A DNA stretch of 64,000 bases from Flavobacteriia bacterium (GTDB lineage Bacteria; Bacteroidota; Bacteroidia; Flavobacteriales_D; Crocinitomicaceae): positions 1 through 64,000 of the forward strand of contig CANHQP010000003.1 in assembly GCA_947462925.1 (NCBI GenBank), read 5' to 3'. The position numbers and the translations under genes were made by a program. Numbering within the stretch: the stretch's first letter is position 1; each line of letters begins with the position of its first letter. This document shows, in pieces, positions 60,631 through 64,000 of the stretch. The notes under the pieces are model-generated. The model had not been told where the DNA came from, searched no databases, and worked only from the letters and a program-made list of their open reading frames with translations.

Positions 60631-61971
60631 ATGACATTCGAGGATTTAAATCTCACCAAACCTTTATTAAACGCACTGAAAGATTTAGGTTATGAAAAAC
60701 CTACAACGATTCAACAAAAAGGTTTTTCTGTCATGATGTCTGGAAAAGACGTGCTTGGAATTGCTCAAACTGGAACTGGAAAAACACTGGCGTATTTACT
60801 TCCTTGCTTGCGACAATGGAATTTCTCCAAAGAAAGATTTCCTCAAATTTTGATCATCGTTCCTACAAGAGAATTGGTTGCACAAGTAGTGGAGGAAGTT
60901 GAAAAACTAACGCGCTACATGAATGTGACAACAGTTGGTGTATATGGAGGTGCAAATATCAAAACACAAGCGATTCAAATTGCTGAGGGTTTAGACGTTT
61001 TGGTTGCCACACCAGGGCGTTTAATGGATTTGGCATTAAAGGGCGATTTGGCGCTAAAACACATCAAAAGATTGGTGATTGATGAAGTTGATGAAACCTT
61101 GAATTTGGGTTTTAGAAAACAATTGACAACGATTTTAGATATTTTACCTACCAAAAAACAAAGTTTGCTTTTCTCAGCGACAATTACTGAGGAAATTGAA
61201 GTTTTGATTGACGAGTACTTTATTTCCCCAATAAAAATCGAAGCGGCTCCAACGGGAACTCCGCTTGAAAACATCATTCAAAAGGCATATCACGTTCCGA
61301 ATTTCAATACAAAAATCAATTTGTTAAATTACCTTTTAGAAACTGAAGAAGGTTTAAATAAAGTATTGATTTTTACTGGAAGCAAAAAGTTGGCTGATAA
61401 AATGTTTGAAGAAATTGAACAAAAATTCCCCGAGGAAGTTGGTGTTATTCACTCAAACAAAGCACAAAACAATCGATTCAACACTGTCAAACTTTTTCAA
61501 GACGGAACTTACCGAATTTTAATAGCGACAGACATCATTTCCCGTGGTTTGGATATTTCTGAAGTAACACATGTAATCAATTTCGACACGCCTGATGTTC
61601 CTGAAAATTATATTCATAGAATTGGTAGAACGGGACGTTACGATCAAAAAGGAATTTCAATCACCTTAATAAGTCCTTTCGAAGAGAAATTTCAGGAAAG
61701 TATTGAGGATTTGATGCAGCAAAAAATTCCGATGGAAGCATTGCCTGCGGATTTGGAAATTTCCGAAATCTTGACGGATGATGAAATGCCTAGAATCACG
61801 ATGCCAAATGTGCAAATCAAACTCCCAAAAAGAGAAAATGTTGGCGCTGCATTTCATGAGAAAAAGGACAAAAACAAAAAAGTGAACAACAAAATTCGCT
61901 TAAAAGAAAAAATGCATGCCAAATACGGGAAACCAAAAACGAGAGGTCAAAAACCGAAAAAGAAAAAATAA
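60631..61971 (+). CDS. DEAD-box RNA helicase with DEVD motif II
   Basis: 446 residues. Q motif (YEKPTTIQQKG), motif I AQTGTGKT, Ia VPTRELVAQ, Ib TPGRL, motif II DEVD (in VIDEVDETLNLGF), motif III SAT, motif V ATDIISRGLDI and motif VI HRIGRTGR are present. The C-terminus is a basic Lys/Arg tail (KKDKNKKVNNKIRLKEK ... GQKPKKKK) that probably binds RNA. Valine replaces the usual alanine in DEAD. Such helicases act in ribosome assembly and RNA turnover, especially in the cold. Standalone gene. Confidence 0.93.
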   Translation: MTFEDLNLTKPLLNALKDLGYEKPTTIQQKGFSVMMSGKDVLGIAQTGTGKTLAYLLPCLRQWNFSKERFPQILIIVPTRELVAQVVEEVEKLTRYMNVTTVGVYGGANIKTQAIQIAEGLDVLVATPGRLMDLALKGDLALKHIKRLVIDEVDETLNLGFRKQLTTILDILPTKKQSLLFSATITEEIEVLIDEYFISPIKIEAAPTGTPLENIIQKAYHVPNFNTKINLLNYLLETEEGLNKVLIFTGSKKLADKMFEEIEQKFPEEVGVIHSNKAQNNRFNTVKLFQDGTYRILIATDIISRGLDISEVTHVINFDTPDVPENYIHRIGRTGRYDQKGISITLISPFEEKFQESIEDLMQQKIPMEALPADLEISEILTDDEMPRITMPNVQIKLPKRENVGAAFHEKKDKNKKVNNKIRLKEKMHAKYGKPKTRGQKPKKKK

Positions 61972-61976
61972 TTGGT

Positions 61977-62195
61977 TTATTCCAATTCAATTCTGATTTG
62001 TTCAACTTGAATTTCGATTACGTCACCCGCGATTAATTTAGCGCGTTTTCTAGTTTCAAGTTCTCCGTTTCTCATAATCATTTCTTCGTCAACAATCATT
62101 TTTGCGTGACCGCCAGTGGATGCAATTCCGATTGCTTTAAGCAATTGAATAAGTTCGATGTATTCTCCTTCGATTTTGAATTTGGTAATTTCCAC
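61977..62195 (-). CDS. S4-domain RNA-binding protein (YbcJ-like)
   Basis: 72 residues making up one S4 domain: YIELIQLLKAIGIASTGGHA, VDEEMIMRNGELETRKRAKL, then GDVIEI. The family (E. coli YbcJ, also YaaA in Gram-positives) binds structured RNA, probably in ribosome or tRNA context. Translation starts at a GTG (62195) that overlaps the meaB stop as TAGTG, so synthesis is coupled to MeaB. Confidence 0.85.
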   Translation of the reverse strand: MEITKFKIEGEYIELIQLLKAIGIASTGGHAKMIVDEEMIMRNGELETRKRAKLIAGDVIEIQVEQIRIELE

Positions 62196-63229
62196 TATGA
62201 TTTATTTTTAAATTGTCTGTATAATTTTTCTGCCGCGGCAAAAGAAGATATTTCGCCTTTAACTACTTGCTTTTCCAAGTTTAAAATTGCTTCTTGGTGA
62301 GTTTCGTCTTCAAAGAAATCAGCTAAAATCAATTCTTTCAACGTTTCATGCATCCAAAATTGATCTTGTTTGTGTCTTCTGAGTTCAAAAAATTGATTGT
62401 CTTTCGTTTTTGAAACAAACTCTAAAATCAAATCACTTATTTTTCCGATGCTGTGACCTTCTAATGAACTACAAGTTAACGCTTTTGGTATCCATCCGTT
62501 TTTATTTGGAGGAAAAAGGTGCATCGCATTTTGATATTCTTGTCTGGCTAAATTCGACTTTTTGACATTGTCTCCATCCGCTTTCGTAATCACAAGTGCA
62601 TCTGCCATTTCCATGATTCCACGTTTAATTCCCTGCAATTCGTCTCCAGCACCAGCCAACATCAAGAGCAGAAAAAAATCAACCATTGAATGTACAGCGG
62701 TTTCAGACTGACCTACTCCAACCGTTTCAACCAAAATATAATCAAAACCAGCTGCTTCGCATAGTAAAATACTTTCTCTGGTTTTTCTCGCGACTCCTCC
62801 CAAAGAATCACCTGCAGGAGAAGGTCTGATAAAAGCGTTTTTCGCCATGGAAAGTTCATTCATTCGGGTTTTATCACCCAAAATAGAACCACCACTTTTA
62901 CCACTTGAAGGATCGATTGCCAAAACGGCCAACTTTTTTCCTTGTTGAATCAAGTTCATCCCAAAAGTTTCAATAAAAGTGCTTTTTCCAACACCTGGAA
63001 CACCAGTAATACCAACACGAATTGATTTTCCAGCAAAAGGCAAACACATTTGAATCAATAAATTTGCAGCTTGTTTGTCTGCTGGTCTAGTACTTTCCAA
63101 CAATGTGATTGCTGAAGAGAGAGAAGCGATGTTACCAGATCTAATTCCGTCAAATAGCACTTCAGGCAAAACCGCATTTTTACGATTTCTGCGACTTTCT
63201 AGCCAAGAATCAATCTGCTTATCGTCCAT
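62195..63229 (-). CDS. meaB: Methylmalonyl-CoA mutase-associated GTPase MeaB
   Basis: G3E-type GTPase that loads and protects the B12 cofactor of methylmalonyl-CoA mutase. 344 residues. P-loop GITGVPGVGKSTFIE (about 80-94), DPSSGKSGGSILGDKTRM (switch I), TVGVGQSE (switch II) and ITKAD (base recognition). N- and C-terminal helical extensions mediate dimerisation. The mutase genes are not in this window. Followed by the coupled S4-protein gene. Confidence 0.93.
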   Translation of the reverse strand: MDDKQIDSWLESRRNRKNAVLPEVLFDGIRSGNIASLSSAITLLESTRPADKQAANLLIQMCLPFAGKSIRVGITGVPGVGKSTFIETFGMNLIQQGKKLAVLAIDPSSGKSGGSILGDKTRMNELSMAKNAFIRPSPAGDSLGGVARKTRESILLCEAAGFDYILVETVGVGQSETAVHSMVDFFLLLMLAGAGDELQGIKRGIMEMADALVITKADGDNVKKSNLARQEYQNAMHLFPPNKNGWIPKALTCSSLEGHSIGKISDLILEFVSKTKDNQFFELRRHKQDQFWMHETLKELILADFFEDETHQEAILNLEKQVVKGEISSFAAAEKLYRQFKNKS

Positions 63230-63350
63230 AATTCAACCTTGTAAAAACAAAAGTAAACGTTTTAAGGTAAGTTTGATAAGAAAATAGGGAAAGAAATAGG
63301 GATGGAAGTTAATTTGAAGTTACTTTGTAAAAAAAACATTTACGTCCAAA

Positions 63351-63848
63351 ATGACAAAAATCGGATTACTTTCGGATACTCATGGATTTCTCGATCCAAA
63401 AATTTACGAATACTTCAAAGATGTGGATGAAATTTGGCATGCAGGAGATGTTGGTTCAATGGAAGTGATCGATAAATTGCGTGCTTTTAAACCGTTGAGA
63501 GGAGTTTACGGAAACATCGACGATTATGAAATCCGAGAAGAATTACCCGAATTTAATCGATTTACCTGTGAAAATGTAGATATTTTGATTACACACATTG
63601 CAGGTAAACCAGGGAAATACGCCAAACCAGCGTATGATGCGTTGATCGAAAAAAGTCCGAAATTATTCATTTGCGGACATTCACATATCTTGTTAGTAAA
63701 GATGGATCCCAAATTCAATATGCTATGGATGAATCCAGGTGCATGCGGCTACAAAGGATTTCATCAGGTCAAAACGATATTACGATTTTCAATTGACGGA
63801 GAAAAAATTCAAGATTTAGAAGCCATTGAATTGGGCAAAAGAGTTTAA
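63351..63848 (+). CDS. YfcE/MJ0936-type metallophosphoesterase
   Basis: 165 residues of the compact calcineurin-like family. GLLSDTHGFLDP (D-x-H), IWHAGDVG, GVYGNIDDYE (GNxD), LITHIAGKPG and ICGHSHILL (GHxH) provide the two-metal site. Family members hydrolyse phosphodiesters; the substrate is unknown. Divergent from meaB. The last gene before a porQ-like gene. Confidence 0.92.
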   Translation: MTKIGLLSDTHGFLDPKIYEYFKDVDEIWHAGDVGSMEVIDKLRAFKPLRGVYGNIDDYEIREELPEFNRFTCENVDILITHIAGKPGKYAKPAYDALIEKSPKLFICGHSHILLVKMDPKFNMLWMNPGACGYKGFHQVKTILRFSIDGEKIQDLEAIELGKRV

Positions 63849-63912
63849 AACGATGAGGAAAATTAAAAAACTACTGAAATATTATGCTTTAATTTGCGTT
63901 AAGAATCACAGC

Positions 63913-64000
63913 ATGAAAAAAATCAGTTTCTTATTAACATTGTTTATTCCATTCTTGTCCTTCTCTCAAATCGGAGGAAACACAACGTTTGCTTTATTGG
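63913..64000 (+). CDS. Start of a secreted protein, probably PorQ (partial)
   Basis: Only 29 codons are inside the window. They encode a signal peptide (KKISFLLTLFIPFLSF, then SQ) and a mature start QIGGNTTFALL. PorQ, a T9SS outer-membrane protein, typically starts its mature part with a closely similar Q-I/V-G-G-x-x-x-(Y/F) sequence. The identification rests on about ten residues and is tentative. It would be a second T9SS component in the window beside PorD. Confidence 0.55.
   Translation, partial: MKKISFLLTLFIPFLSFSQIGGNTTFALL

Overview
The window reads as AT-rich chromosomal DNA of a member of the Bacteroidota, most likely the Flavobacteriales and possibly near Fluviicola/Crocinitomicaceae. 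The placement is an inference. It rests on type IX secretion (T9SS) cargo with type A and type B C-terminal sorting domains, a PorD-like gene and the start of a PorQ-like gene. It also rests on the long (1117-residue) SecA, the bamD-rpoZ-coaBC-porD-recN gene order, and promoters with the Bacteroidota -7 box TAnnTTTG. No rRNA, prophage, insertion sequence, CRISPR array or recognisable defence island is visible. Most of the window is ordinary core genome, with surface-protein genes between the housekeeping genes.

Layout. 1-8,173 (minus): a glycine-rich secreted protein cut by the left edge, an OmpH-like lipoprotein pair, a SiaC-like protein, a KdsC-like phosphatase with a DUF2520 reductase, and a T9SS cargo gene that has lost its 5' end. 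8,484-21,010 (minus): secA, a PKD/Ig-repeat type B cargo protein with a small secreted protein gene before it, lnt, hemF, a LysM/periplasmic-binding-protein fusion, and guaA. 21,166-22,062: a YoeB-type toxin-antitoxin pair and three copies of a structured repeat downstream of fabI. 22,063-31,010 (minus): fabI, an MBL hydrolase, DUF423, a repeat-rich DUF4476 protein, then recN/porD/coaBC/rpoZ/bamD. 31,093-40,384: a patatin-like protein, an M23/LysM peptidase, tRNA-Pro, two FKBP lipoproteins with nrnA, a small SKYDA-repeat secreted protein, dapA, ligA and prmC. 40,458-51,778 (minus): two tandem cassettes of a small secreted protein plus a giant CUB/P-domain type B cargo protein, a beta-barrel protein, a membrane-anchored MutS-like ATPase, and an ice-binding-like T9SS cargo protein. 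52,032-64,000: an NTF2-like/GNAT/nitrilase operon, rpmH, an ABC exporter, DUF3127, a flavin reductase, tRNA-Leu, trigger factor, a TSUP transporter, a DEAD-box helicase, an S4 protein, meaB, a phosphodiesterase, and the start of a porQ-like gene.

How it fits together. SecA, Lnt, BamD, the OmpH-like protein, the FKBP lipoproteins, PorD and PorQ are all cell-envelope export and assembly functions, and at least five large or medium genes here encode T9SS cargo that such machinery would deliver. Almost every transcription unit ends in a compact GC-rich hairpin flanked by A and T runs. Several -7 boxes lie only 3-5 nt upstream of the ATG, which suggests leaderless or very short-leader mRNAs. The least explained items are the triplicated hairpin element next to fabI, the repeated pairing of a small secreted protein with type B cargo, a patatin whose nucleophile-elbow glycines are serines, and the SKYDA-repeat protein.
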